64,000 bases of DNA from CAYNKA01 sp964397655 (GTDB lineage Bacteria; Spirochaetota; Spirochaetia; DTKZ01): the NCBI GenBank assembly GCA_964397655.1, contig CAYNKA010000011.1:1-64000 (forward strand), given 5' to 3'. Below the pieces are notes generated by a model, which did no database searches, was not told where the DNA came from, and saw only the letters and a list, made by a program, of their open reading frames with translations. The number at the start of each line of letters is the position of its first letter. The first letter of the stretch is position 1. The position numbers and the translations under genes are program-made. Shown here in pieces: positions 25,356 to 34,217 of the stretch.

Positions 25356-25880
25356 TTAAATGTCGATGATCGTTGGTTTGTCTCCGGCCGTTTCGGTTCC
25401 TCCGAAAAAGGCGAGAGCGGTCTTGAAGGCGAGTAGGATGAGGGAGAGGCCCATCGACACCGGTATGGCGAGCGTCGGGATCATCATGCTCATGGGGAGG
25501 GATTGGGCGAGCTGGTTCCGGGAATCCAGGACCATGGGGATCGCGAGCCAGCCCATCACGGACAGGAAGAAGATGACGAAGAGGTCGATGACGAAACGGA
25601 GCAGAAGGGCAGGAACCCTCCCTTTCACGCGATCGAGCACGAACGTGAGCCCGATATGCTCGTTGTGATGGATGCCCACCGCCACTGCGAGGGACGCCGT
25701 CCAGATCATGAGGTAACGGGAGAGCTCCTCTGCCCAGCCCAGGGGCGAAAGAAACACGTAACGGAAGAGCACTCCCATGATGACCGTCAGCGTCATGATC
25801 CCCAGGAGAAGTCCCGCCGCGAGGGACGCGGCCTTGTCTATCCCTCGGGCGGTCTTTTCCGCGAGTTTAACCGGAGACAA
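25356..25880 (-). CDS. dctQ: TRAP transporter small permease DctQ
   Basis: The 174-residue protein has four TM helices and the family element LGWAEELSRYLMIWTASLAVAVG near residue 50-70. It starts 3 bases after the dctP stop and precedes dctM by 14 bases. It bridges the periplasmic binding protein and the large permease. Confidence 0.93.
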   Translation of the reverse strand: MSPVKLAEKTARGIDKAASLAAGLLLGIMTLTVIMGVLFRYVFLSPLGWAEELSRYLMIWTASLAVAVGIHHNEHIGLTFVLDRVKGRVPALLLRFVIDLFVIFFLSVMGWLAIPMVLDSRNQLAQSLPMSMMIPTLAIPVSMGLSLILLAFKTALAFFGGTETAGDKPTIIDI

Positions 25881-25883
25881 GAT

Positions 25884-26915
25884 TCAATCCTTTTCCGCCG
25901 CGACGATCGCCTTCAGGAACCGGTCGGTCCATTGGGCTCCTTCCTTGCCGTATTGCTTTTCCAGGAAGGCTTTGGCTGCCGGGAAGGTCTTCTCCCTGAA
26001 GGCGCGGAGTTCCGCGGAGGTCGGCGTGTAGACCTGCATCTTCTCCTGAAGTACGGGCAGCCCCTTCTCGGTCGAATCGATGAGGCGGCTCAAGCCCCGG
26101 CCGGCGAGGACGGCTTCCTTGGCCGCGTCCTCCACGATTCTGCGGTGGTCCGCGGACAGTTTCGTGTAGAACGCGTCGCTCATGACCCAGACATAGGGGG
26201 CGTAGAGATGGTTCGTGAGGGTGATGTATTTCTGGACTTCGTAGAATTTCGCCATGTTGATGATGGAGATGGGGTTCATCTGCCCGTCGACGACTCCGGT
26301 CTGGAGCGAGGTGTAGACTTCGGCCCATGCGATCGCCGTCGGCGAGCCGCCGAGGGACTTCACGATGTCCTGATGAAGGGGCACGGTCATGGTGCGGATC
26401 TTGAGGCCCTTGAGATCGTCCGGTCCCTTGATCGGGCGCTTCGAATTGGTGAAGGCGAAGAAACCGCCCGACTCTCCGAAGCCGAGGACCTTGAGCTTCG
26501 TCTTCTTGCGGATGTCCTCACCCATGGCCTTGCCGAATTCCCCGTCGTACACCTTGTAGCCGACCGAATAGCTCGAGAAGGCGAAGGGTATGTTGGTGAC
26601 GTCGATGAGGGGGTAGAACGTCGACATCCCGCCCGTGGAGGCGATGTAGCTCTGAACGATGTTGTTCTGGACCTGGATCATGGTCTCCCGTTCCTTGCCG
26701 AGAACGCCCGAATCGAAGATCTTGACCTCGATCTCGCCGTTGGAATTCGCCTCGACGGAGGCTTTGAACACGGCGGCGATGGCGGCCGAGGGGATCTCGT
26801 ACGGCTTCTGCGCATTGAGATGTGCGAGCTTCAATTCGATTTTTTTCTGAGCGAAGCCCGGCGCGACCGCGAGGACGACGAGGGCTGCGAGGAACAAGGC
26901 GACTCTTTTCTTCAT
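25884..26915 (-). CDS. dctP: TRAP transporter substrate-binding protein DctP
   Basis: The 343-residue protein starts at the ATG ending at 26915, behind AAAGGAG. A signal peptide ends near residue 23 (APGFAQ). The family Arg that binds the substrate carboxylate lies in LKGLKIRTMTVP near residue 153, and WAEVYTSLQTGVVDGQMNP follows. The Arg implies a carboxylate-bearing ligand. It opens the P-Q-M operon; the AraC-family gene upstream on the same strand is a possible regulator. Confidence 0.94.
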   Translation of the reverse strand: MKKRVALFLAALVVLAVAPGFAQKKIELKLAHLNAQKPYEIPSAAIAAVFKASVEANSNGEIEVKIFDSGVLGKERETMIQVQNNIVQSYIASTGGMSTFYPLIDVTNIPFAFSSYSVGYKVYDGEFGKAMGEDIRKKTKLKVLGFGESGGFFAFTNSKRPIKGPDDLKGLKIRTMTVPLHQDIVKSLGGSPTAIAWAEVYTSLQTGVVDGQMNPISIINMAKFYEVQKYITLTNHLYAPYVWVMSDAFYTKLSADHRRIVEDAAKEAVLAGRGLSRLIDSTEKGLPVLQEKMQVYTPTSAELRAFREKTFPAAKAFLEKQYGKEGAQWTDRFLKAIVAAEKD

Positions 26916-27055
26916 ACGATTCTCCTTTATAATTACTTGCCGACGATCGGTTTTCGTCGTATTACATGAATTCAACCACCCTGAAAGGTAACTGATTCTG
27001 CCGGAATTCCCGATCTCTGCCTCGCTCCATTATTGTTCGATTCCCTCCGATTTGT

Positions 27056-27907
27056 CTACTTTTTTGTCTGCTCCGCTTCCGGCGGCGTGAGGTCGACGAG
27101 CTGGATGCAGGATTCCCTGTACTTGGAAGGGGGGAAGCCCGTGCATTTCTTGAAAACTCGGGAGAAATGGAACTGATTCTCGAAACCGAACAGTTCCGAA
27201 ATCTCCCCGATGGTCTTGTCCGTGCTGATGAGATACCCGGAGGCGGCTTCCACCCTGAGCCTGATCGAATACTGCAGCGGCGTCATCCTCATGTGGAGCT
27301 TGAAGAGCCGTATGAGGTGCTCTTCGCTCACGCCCACCTTCGCCGCGAGGTCGTGGACCGAGAGTTTCTCCTTCACCTCCCGCCTGAGAATCGTAAGGGC
27401 CTTTCCGACGTGCACCCACCCCGTGCGGGGGATCTCGGTCTCCATGTCCTTCCCGTAAACGCTGAAGAGGAAGCTCAATAACTGATATGAGGCGGCCCGG
27501 CGGAGGTGCGACGTGGAACTCGAGAAGAGGTGGCGGATCTCCTCGAACATGAAACGGTAGCGGTTCTCCAGGGGGAAGGGGCGCCTGTCTCCCGCGAGAT
27601 TGCCGGCGAGCAGCCTGAGGAGGTCGTCGTCGCTCTCCTCGGGTTCGAACAGCACGGCGTAGTAGGAAATCGGCGCCGGCGTCTTCGGCCGGGAAGGAAT
27701 GATGGAATGGAATTCGTGGGGTCCGGTGAGGAACACCTCTCCCCTGCGGATGGGAAACCGCGAGTTGTTGTTCAGGAAGGACCCGGCTCCTTCGAGGAAG
27801 TAGTGCAGTTCGAACTCGCCCGCCTCGTGCGCGTGATACCGGGAATGCCAGGCCATCCTTTCGCCTCCCGAGAGCCGGTATTCGAAGACGGTGTCTTTGA
27901 TGCGCAC
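27056..27907 (-). CDS. AraC-family transcriptional regulator
   Basis: The 283-residue protein has an N-terminal cupin-like sensor domain (HAHEAGEFELHYFLEG, about 20-110). Two C-terminal helix-turn-helix motifs follow (VHDLAAKVGVSEEHLIRLFK and IGEISELFGFENQFHFSRVFKK). The start is ambiguous. GTG ending at 27907 keeps sensor residues seen in homologues, but a promoter-like TTGATT-N18-TATTAT would make it leaderless. ATG ending at 27856 has GGGAGG 7 bases upstream. It lies between a TRAP operon and the divergent xylo-oligosaccharide operon and could control either. Confidence 0.85.
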   Translation of the reverse strand: MRIKDTVFEYRLSGGERMAWHSRYHAHEAGEFELHYFLEGAGSFLNNNSRFPIRRGEVFLTGPHEFHSIIPSRPKTPAPISYYAVLFEPEESDDDLLRLLAGNLAGDRRPFPLENRYRFMFEEIRHLFSSSTSHLRRAASYQLLSFLFSVYGKDMETEIPRTGWVHVGKALTILRREVKEKLSVHDLAAKVGVSEEHLIRLFKLHMRMTPLQYSIRLRVEAASGYLISTDKTIGEISELFGFENQFHFSRVFKKCTGFPPSKYRESCIQLVDLTPPEAEQTKK

Positions 27908-27913
27908 GATCCG

Positions 27914-27943
27914 ATAATATCAATTTTGGATATAAACAATCAA
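27914..27943 (-). promoter_or_regulatory. Putative promoter of the AraC-family gene
   Basis: On the minus strand TTGATT (27943-27938) is followed after 18 bases by TATTAT (27919-27914). The predicted transcript start near 27907 favours the ATG ending at 27856 as the translation start. Confidence 0.4.
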
Positions 27944-27972
27944 TATTCTCGATGGCTTCTGCCGATAGCCGC

Positions 27973-27990
27973 ATGTATCATGTGATACAT
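27973..27990 (+). promoter_or_regulatory. Palindromic operator candidate before the xylo-oligosaccharide operon
   Basis: ATGTATCA at 27973-27980 and TGATACAT at 27983-27990 are perfect 8-bp inverted arms around TG. It lies 66 bases before the first ABC gene and between two divergent units. The form suits a dimeric LacI- or GntR-type repressor; AraC proteins normally use direct repeats. Confidence 0.5.
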
Positions 27991-28055
27991 CGGAATCGAG
28001 CCGCCCCTCCCGACCGGGAAGAGGGCGGCGAGAAACATACACAAGGAGGATTAAA

Positions 28056-29342
28056 ATGAAGAGAGCGTTGTCGATTTTTCTCGTCCTCGGAGTGGCCGCC
28101 GGCCTCTTCGCGGGCGGATCGAAGGAGGCGGCCAAACCCGCCGAAAAGCAGAAAATAGCACTCTGGCACATCCGCGTTGACAAGGCCATGGGGCCGGTCG
28201 TCGCCGAATGCGTGGAAAGGTTCATGAAGGACAATCCTGGCGTGGAGGTGGAGAACGTAGCCAACGAGAACGATCCCTACAAGACCAAGCTCAAGGTGGC
28301 AATGGGCAGCGGGAATCCTCCGGACGTCTTCCATTCCTGGGGCGGCGGTTGGCTCGAAGCCTTCGTGAAGGAAGGCATGGTAGCGGACATCACCGCCGAT
28401 CTCGACAAGGACGGCTGGCGGAAGATCTACTTTCCCTCCTACCTCGGCATGACGAATTTCGGAGGCAAGGACTACGGAGTTCCCGCGGAGATGACCTCGG
28501 TCCTCGTCTACTACAACAAGGACATCTACAAGAAGGTCGGCATCGAGGTGCCGAAAACCTACGCCGAGTTCGTGAGCAACGTCAAGAAACTGAAGGCCGC
28601 GGGTTACATCCCGCTCGCCGAAGGCAACAAGAGCAAGTGGCCCGGCGCCCTCACCTTCATCTACCTATCGCTCCGCATCGGCGGTTACGACGTATTCGAG
28701 AACGCCTACAACCGGACCGGGAAGTACACCTTCGAGGACCCGTCCTACGTCGAGGCGGGCAAAAAGATCCAGGAACTCGTGGACATGGGCGCCTATCCCG
28801 AAGGCATGAACGGCATCAACTACGACACCGGCGGCTCGCGCATGCTCATCTACTCCGAGAAGGCCGCGATGATCTGCATGACTTCCGGCTTCATCCCCAC
28901 CGCGAAAACCGAGGCTCCCGATTTCTACGAGAAGAAGCTCGGCTACTTCAACTTCCCGGCGGTCGAGGGCGGCAAGGGCGATCCGGCGGACATCGTGGGC
29001 GGCGTGAACGCCTATTCCGTTTCGAACAAATCCAAGGCGAGGGACGCCTCGGTCAAGCTCCTCAAATACCTGAGCGACAAGACCTACGGACAGATGATGG
29101 CCGACAGGGCCGGGAGGATCTCCCCCGTGTTCGGCGTCGAGATCAAGAACCCGATGCTGCAGGGCATGTTCAAGATCGCGTCCGATGCCAAACACACCCA
29201 GGCCTTCTACGACCAGTTCCTGCCCCCGGAACTCGGCGAGCTGCACAAGGACACGACTCAGGCGCTTTTCGGCAAGACCATGACGCCCGAGGAAGCGGCG
29301 AAAAAAATGGAAGCCAAGGCGAAACAGGTCTTCGGGAAATAA
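28056..29342 (+). CDS. Sugar ABC transporter substrate-binding protein (family 1)
   Basis: The 428-residue protein starts at ATG 28056, behind AAGGAGG. The signal peptide ends LFAGGSKEAA, without a lipobox Cys. The mature part is a family 1 extracellular solute-binding protein (ENDPYKTKLKVAMGSGNPPDVFHSWGG, then VLVYYNKDIYKKVG and YGVPAEMTS). Two permease genes and two glycosidases follow, so xylo-oligosaccharides are the likely ligands. The ATPase is not in the operon; a shared MsmK-like ATPase elsewhere is expected. Confidence 0.93.
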   Translation: MKRALSIFLVLGVAAGLFAGGSKEAAKPAEKQKIALWHIRVDKAMGPVVAECVERFMKDNPGVEVENVANENDPYKTKLKVAMGSGNPPDVFHSWGGGWLEAFVKEGMVADITADLDKDGWRKIYFPSYLGMTNFGGKDYGVPAEMTSVLVYYNKDIYKKVGIEVPKTYAEFVSNVKKLKAAGYIPLAEGNKSKWPGALTFIYLSLRIGGYDVFENAYNRTGKYTFEDPSYVEAGKKIQELVDMGAYPEGMNGINYDTGGSRMLIYSEKAAMICMTSGFIPTAKTEAPDFYEKKLGYFNFPAVEGGKGDPADIVGGVNAYSVSNKSKARDASVKLLKYLSDKTYGQMMADRAGRISPVFGVEIKNPMLQGMFKIASDAKHTQAFYDQFLPPELGELHKDTTQALFGKTMTPEEAAKKMEAKAKQVFGK

Positions 29343-29355
29343 GGAAAAAGGTTTT

Positions 29356-30291
29356 ATGACGGACATGACGATGCCGGGACGTTTACCGACACAAACCGGG
29401 ATAAAAACCGGCCGGAAGGCGAGAATGAAACATCTCCTCACGGTTTTTCTCTTCCTCGCGCCGGCTCTGATCATCTACAGCATCTTCAACGTTTTCGGCG
29501 TCGTCATGACCTTTTACTACAGCACGCTGAAATGGGCGGGAATCAGCGCGAACGCGGTCAACATAGGCTTTGCGAACTTTTCCCGCCTTTTCGGCGATCC
29601 TCTGCTCTGGCACTCGCTCGAGAACAACCTCGTCCTCGTCGTGGTTTCCATCGGCGTCCAGCTTCCCTTCGGCCTCATCATGGCTCTCCTCATCAACGCG
29701 AAGATCAAGGGAGCGAAATTCTTCCGAACGATCTACTTCATGCCGATGCTGCTGTCCACCGTGGCCACGGGCATACTCTGGACGTTGATCTACGACCCGA
29801 ACTTCGGCATCCTGAACGCGGTCCTGGACGGCGTGGGGCTCGGGGCTTTCCGGAAGGGCTGGCTCGGACTCGAAAGTACGGCCATGGCCGCCGTCCTCGT
29901 GACGGTCTGCTGGCAGTACACGCCGATGTACATGATCCTCATGAAGGCGGGGCTCACGAACATCCCGGAGGAGCTTTACGAGTCGGCGAGGATCGACGGG
30001 GCGGGCGGCTGGAAGGCTTTTTGGAGCATCACGCTTCCCCTCATGTACGAGACGATCAAAATTTCGGCGATCCTCTCCCTCGTCGGCTCGCTCAAGTACT
30101 TCGACCTCATCTACGTGATGACCGGAGGAGGGCCGAACGGGGCCACGGAACTCATGGCGACCTACATGTACAAGAGGGGTTTCGTCGAATTCGACATGGG
30201 TTACGCGAGCTCGGTGGCGGCCTTCATGTTCGTCGTGGCCCTGGCGCTCACCCTGGCCGTGCAGTACGCCACGCGCCGCCGCAATTCCTAG
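29356..30291 (+). CDS. Sugar ABC transporter permease, MalF type
   Basis: The 311-residue protein has six TM segments and the cytoplasmic EAA loop near the C-terminal third (ESARIDGAGGWKAFWSITLPLM). It starts 13 bases after the binding-protein stop, with AGGAAAAAGG before the ATG. It pairs with the next permease as a heterodimer for oligosaccharide uptake. Confidence 0.94.
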   Translation: MTDMTMPGRLPTQTGIKTGRKARMKHLLTVFLFLAPALIIYSIFNVFGVVMTFYYSTLKWAGISANAVNIGFANFSRLFGDPLLWHSLENNLVLVVVSIGVQLPFGLIMALLINAKIKGAKFFRTIYFMPMLLSTVATGILWTLIYDPNFGILNAVLDGVGLGAFRKGWLGLESTAMAAVLVTVCWQYTPMYMILMKAGLTNIPEELYESARIDGAGGWKAFWSITLPLMYETIKISAILSLVGSLKYFDLIYVMTGGGPNGATELMATYMYKRGFVEFDMGYASSVAAFMFVVALALTLAVQYATRRRNS

Positions 30292-30304
30292 GAAGGGACC
30301 GGAA

Positions 30305-31123
30305 ATGAATGCTATGAAGAAAATTCCGCTGTACGTCGTTTCCTGCGTCTTTCTCCTGATCATGGGCTATCCGTTCGCGTTCGTGGTTCTCACTTCGTTC
30401 AAGTCCCAGATGGAATACATGATGAACATCTGGTCGCCGCCGAAGCAGTTCTTCCTCGACAACTACGTCCACGTCCTGCAGCCCGACTTCCTCCGGTACT
30501 TCCTGAACAGCCTCATCGTGGCCACGGTGACGGTGGCCCTCGTCATCCTCGTCGCCTCGCTCGCGAGCTACGCCTTCGCGAAGCTCAGGTTCCGGCTCAA
30601 CAAGTACCTGTTCACGCTCTTCGTGGCGGGGATGATGATTCCGGTCCACACGACCCTGATCCCGGTGTACGTCCTCGTCAACAAGGCGGGCCTCTTCGAC
30701 TCCCTGCCGGGCCTCATCGGGCCGTATACGAGCTTCAGCCTTCCCATCGCGGTCTTCATCATGACCGGGTTCTTCAAGGAGGTGCCGCGAGAGCTCGAGG
30801 AGGCTGCGGTCATCGACGGAAGCGGCCACCTGACGATCTTCTCCAGGATCATGCTGCCCCTGGCGACGCCCGCGATAGCGACCGTGGGGATCTACAACTA
30901 CCTGAACACCTGGAACGAGTTCATCTACGCCCTCGTTCTCATAAACAGTCCGAAAATGAAGACCCTGCCCCTCGGCATCAGGGAGTTCTACGGCGTGGAG
31001 GCCGTAAACATCCCCGGGGTCATAACCGCCATCGCGGTGGGTACCTTCCCCGTCATGGTTTTCTATTTCTTCGCCCAAGAGCGGGTCATCAACGGTCTCG
31101 TATCCGGCGCGGTGAAAGGCTGA
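30305..31123 (+). CDS. Sugar ABC transporter permease, MalG type
   Basis: The 272-residue protein has six TM segments and an EAA loop (EAAVIDGSGHLTIFSRIMLPLATP). It starts 13 bases after the previous permease. Family members form the second half of the channel and contact the ATPase through this loop. Confidence 0.94.
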   Translation: MNAMKKIPLYVVSCVFLLIMGYPFAFVVLTSFKSQMEYMMNIWSPPKQFFLDNYVHVLQPDFLRYFLNSLIVATVTVALVILVASLASYAFAKLRFRLNKYLFTLFVAGMMIPVHTTLIPVYVLVNKAGLFDSLPGLIGPYTSFSLPIAVFIMTGFFKEVPRELEEAAVIDGSGHLTIFSRIMLPLATPAIATVGIYNYLNTWNEFIYALVLINSPKMKTLPLGIREFYGVEAVNIPGVITAIAVGTFPVMVFYFFAQERVINGLVSGAVKG

Positions 31124-31150
31124 ATCGATTTTTCGCGGAGGACTATAATT

Positions 31151-32620
31151 ATGGAAAGGCTCAAGGTCAAGGGAAACAAGATCGTCGACACGAATGGAAC
31201 TCCCGTACTTCTCCGAGGGACCTGCATCGGCGGCTGGATGAACATGGAGAACTTCATCGACGGTTATCCGGGCACGGAATCGGGACTACGCTCCGCGATG
31301 GCCGCGACGCTCGGGAAAGCCAAGGCGGAATTCTTCTTCGAGAGCCTGCTCAGGCATTTCTTCAATGCGGACGATCTCGCGTTCATCAAGTCCCTGGGCG
31401 GCACGGTCGTCAGGCTTCCCCTGAACTATCGTCACTTCGAGGACGACGCCGCACCCTTCGCTTACAAGGAAGCGGGCTTCGAGCTCCTGGAAGGCGCACT
31501 CGACCTCTGCGAGCGGCACGGGATCTACGCGATCCTCGACATGCACGCGGTCCAGGGCTGGCAGAACGCCCACTGGCACAGCGACAACTCCCGGGGCATC
31601 TCCCTCTTCTGGAGGAACGCTCAGTTCCAGGACCGCTTCGTCGCGCTCTGGGAGGAACTCGCCCGGCGCTTCAAGGGCAGGTCCGTCGTCGCGGGCTACA
31701 ACCTCATGAACGAGCCCTGCACCAACGTTCCGGACGGCGACTATCCCTACACCTTCTACGAGAACTACCGGCCCGACTGGGACGCGATGAACCGCGTGTA
31801 CCGGAGGACCGTGGCCGCGATCAGGAAGATCGATCCCGATCACATCGTGTTCCTGGAGGGCGACTGCTACTCGCACGACTTCGACGGCCTCGAGGCCCCC
31901 TTCGCGGACAACCTCGCGTATTCGAGCCACAACTACAACGCGGCGGGCTTCGGGCCCGGCGTCTATCCGGGCGAATTCAGGACGCACCGGGTCGACCGGG
32001 CCTTCGAGAACGGTTTCTGGGACAGGGTGAAACAGGACGAGATCTTCAGGTCCCACCAGGGGACCGTGTACGCGGAGAAACACGGCGTGCCGCTCTGGGT
32101 CGGTGAGTTCGGTTCCCAGTACAACGGCCCCGCCGAAGAGGTTCCCTGCCGACTCGCGGCCATGGACGACCAGCTCGACGCGTTCAACCGGTTCGGCGCG
32201 CATTGGACGACCTGGACCTACAAGGACGTCGGCGTCATGGGCTGGACCGTCCTGCATCCCGAGTCGGACTACATGAGGCTGATCGCTCCCATCCAGGAGA
32301 TGAAGAAGACCTTGGGCGCGGAGAACTTCACCTTCCGCCACGCGTCCTCGCCCGCGAAGAAGCTCACCGACGAACTCGCCGCGCTCATGGAAAGGACGGC
32401 GGGAGAGGGGATCTGCAATCACACGACCAACGTCCTCTGCCTCAACCAGGCCGCCCTGACCGGCTATGCGGCCGGCTTTCTTCTTCCGGTCTACGCCGAA
32501 CGGTTCAAGGGCATGTCGGAGAAAAGGATCGACGAGGTGCTCTCCTCCTTCGATTTCAAGAACTGCGTCGTCAACCGGGACTTCGCCGATATTCTGAAGA
32601 AACGCCTCGGGCCGGCCTAG
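31151..32620 (+). CDS. GH5-type glycoside hydrolase, cytoplasmic
   Basis: The 489-residue protein has the GH5 (cellulase-like) barrel: RLPLNYRHFED, HAVQGWQN, acid/base Glu188 in YNLMNEP and nucleophile Glu319 in WVGEFGSQ. There is no signal peptide, so it works on imported oligosaccharides. The C-terminal 100 residues form an extra helical region. Context with GH43 and xylose isomerase suggests beta-linked xylo- or gluco-oligosaccharides; the exact linkage is not fixed by sequence. Confidence 0.9.
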   Translation: MERLKVKGNKIVDTNGTPVLLRGTCIGGWMNMENFIDGYPGTESGLRSAMAATLGKAKAEFFFESLLRHFFNADDLAFIKSLGGTVVRLPLNYRHFEDDAAPFAYKEAGFELLEGALDLCERHGIYAILDMHAVQGWQNAHWHSDNSRGISLFWRNAQFQDRFVALWEELARRFKGRSVVAGYNLMNEPCTNVPDGDYPYTFYENYRPDWDAMNRVYRRTVAAIRKIDPDHIVFLEGDCYSHDFDGLEAPFADNLAYSSHNYNAAGFGPGVYPGEFRTHRVDRAFENGFWDRVKQDEIFRSHQGTVYAEKHGVPLWVGEFGSQYNGPAEEVPCRLAAMDDQLDAFNRFGAHWTTWTYKDVGVMGWTVLHPESDYMRLIAPIQEMKKTLGAENFTFRHASSPAKKLTDELAALMERTAGEGICNHTTNVLCLNQAALTGYAAGFLLPVYAERFKGMSEKRIDEVLSSFDFKNCVVNRDFADILKKRLGPA

Positions 32621-32630
32621 GAGGAAGAAC

Positions 32631-34208
32631 ATGGGCATGACGAACAACCCGGTCCTGCCGGGTTTCCATCCCGATCCGTCCATGATACGGGTCGGGGAAT
32701 GGTACTACCTCGCGAACTCCACCTTCGAATGGTTTCCCGGCGTCGAGATCCATCGGTCCCGGGACCTCGCGAACTGGGAGCGGCTTCCCTCGGCGCTCCG
32801 GAGGAGGAGCCAGCTCGACATGGCCGGGAATCCGCCTTCGGGCGGCATCTGGGCCCCCTGCCTGAGCTGGGCGGACGGCCTGTTCTGGCTCATCTACACC
32901 GACGTGAAGCACTGGACCCCGGGCCCTTGGAAGGACACGCCGAACTACCTCGTGACCGCGGAATCGATCGAGGGCCCTTGGAGCGAGCCGGTTTTCCTGA
33001 ACGGCACGGGCTTCGATCCCTCGCTCTTCCACGACGATGACGGGAGGAAGTGGCTCGTCAACATGGAATGGGACTATCGGAAACCCGAGGGAGCCGGCCG
33101 ATTCTCCGGCATCCTCCTGCAGGAGTACGATCCGGCGAGGAAGGCCCTGGTCGGCCCGGTAAGGAATATTTTCAAAGGAACTCCCCTAGGCAAGGTCGAG
33201 GGACCTCACCTCTACAAGCGGGACGGCTTCTACTACCTCGTAGTCGCCGAGGGCGGGACGCAGTACGAACACGCGGTGAGCGTGGCCAGGTCGAAGTCCC
33301 TATTCGGCCCGTACGAGGTCCATCCCGGCAATCCGCTCGTGACTTCGCGCGGCAGGAAGGACCTCGTCCTCCAAAAGGCGGGCCACGGTTCCTGGTGCGG
33401 CACGCCCGACGGCAGGACCTTCGCGGCCTTCCTCGTCGGCAGGCCGCTGCCAGGAACGAACCGCTGCGTACTCGGCCGCGAGACTGCCCTGGCCGAGGTC
33501 GTCTGGAAGGACGGCTGGCCGCGGCTCAAGGACGGCGGAAACGCGCCTTGCGCGAGCTTCGACGCGCCGGGCGAGCCGCTTCGGCCGAAAACGGTCTACG
33601 ATTACGATTTCGGGAGCGCGGAATTCAGCGTCGACTTCAAATCGCTGCGGGTCCCTTTCGAGGAGCCGCGCTTTTCCCTGGCGGCCAGGCCCGGCTGCCT
33701 CAGGATCAGGGGAGGGGACAGCCTCCAGTCCAGGTTCGGCCAGTCCGTGGTCGCGCGCAGGCAGACGGATTTCTCCTTCGCCGCGGAAACCTGCGTAGAC
33801 TTCGAGCCCGACACCTTCCATAAAATGGCCGGACTCCTCTATCGCTACGACGAGAGGAGCCAGTTCTATCTCCGCGTTTCGCACGACGAGAGGATCGGCA
33901 GGTGCCTCGGACTTCTCGTTCTCGAGCGAGGCTCCTTCAGGATGCCCTTGGGGGACCACGAAACACCCCTGCCGCCGGGACCCGTGCACCTTCGCGTAGA
34001 GACGAGGTTCCGGGAAACCCGGTTCTCGTACTCCCTTAACGGGATGGACTGGACGCCCGTCGGCCCCGAGCTCGACGCGGGCGTGCTCTCGGACGACGCG
34101 GCGGAGCCCCTCGGCTTCACCGGCGCCTTCGTCGGCATGGCATGTCAGGACGCGGTGTCGAGGACGGCCTCGGCCGATTTCCTGTCGTTTCGCTACATCG
34201 TATTATAG
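32631..34208 (+). CDS. GH43 beta-xylosidase/arabinofuranosidase-type glycosidase
   Basis: The 525-residue protein begins NNPVLPGFHPDPSMIRVGEWYY, the GH43 start with the general-base Asp. A second acidic residue lies in FDPSLFHDDDGRKW and the acid Glu in KVEGPHLYKRDG. Residues about 330-520 look like the beta-sandwich domain usual in family 43 xylosidases. It has no signal peptide and starts 10 bases after GH5 behind AGGAGG. It would release xylose for the isomerase encoded next. Confidence 0.92.
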   Translation: MGMTNNPVLPGFHPDPSMIRVGEWYYLANSTFEWFPGVEIHRSRDLANWERLPSALRRRSQLDMAGNPPSGGIWAPCLSWADGLFWLIYTDVKHWTPGPWKDTPNYLVTAESIEGPWSEPVFLNGTGFDPSLFHDDDGRKWLVNMEWDYRKPEGAGRFSGILLQEYDPARKALVGPVRNIFKGTPLGKVEGPHLYKRDGFYYLVVAEGGTQYEHAVSVARSKSLFGPYEVHPGNPLVTSRGRKDLVLQKAGHGSWCGTPDGRTFAAFLVGRPLPGTNRCVLGRETALAEVVWKDGWPRLKDGGNAPCASFDAPGEPLRPKTVYDYDFGSAEFSVDFKSLRVPFEEPRFSLAARPGCLRIRGGDSLQSRFGQSVVARRQTDFSFAAETCVDFEPDTFHKMAGLLYRYDERSQFYLRVSHDERIGRCLGLLVLERGSFRMPLGDHETPLPPGPVHLRVETRFRETRFSYSLNGMDWTPVGPELDAGVLSDDAAEPLGFTGAFVGMACQDAVSRTASADFLSFRYIVL

Positions 34209-34217
34209 GAGACGCAT

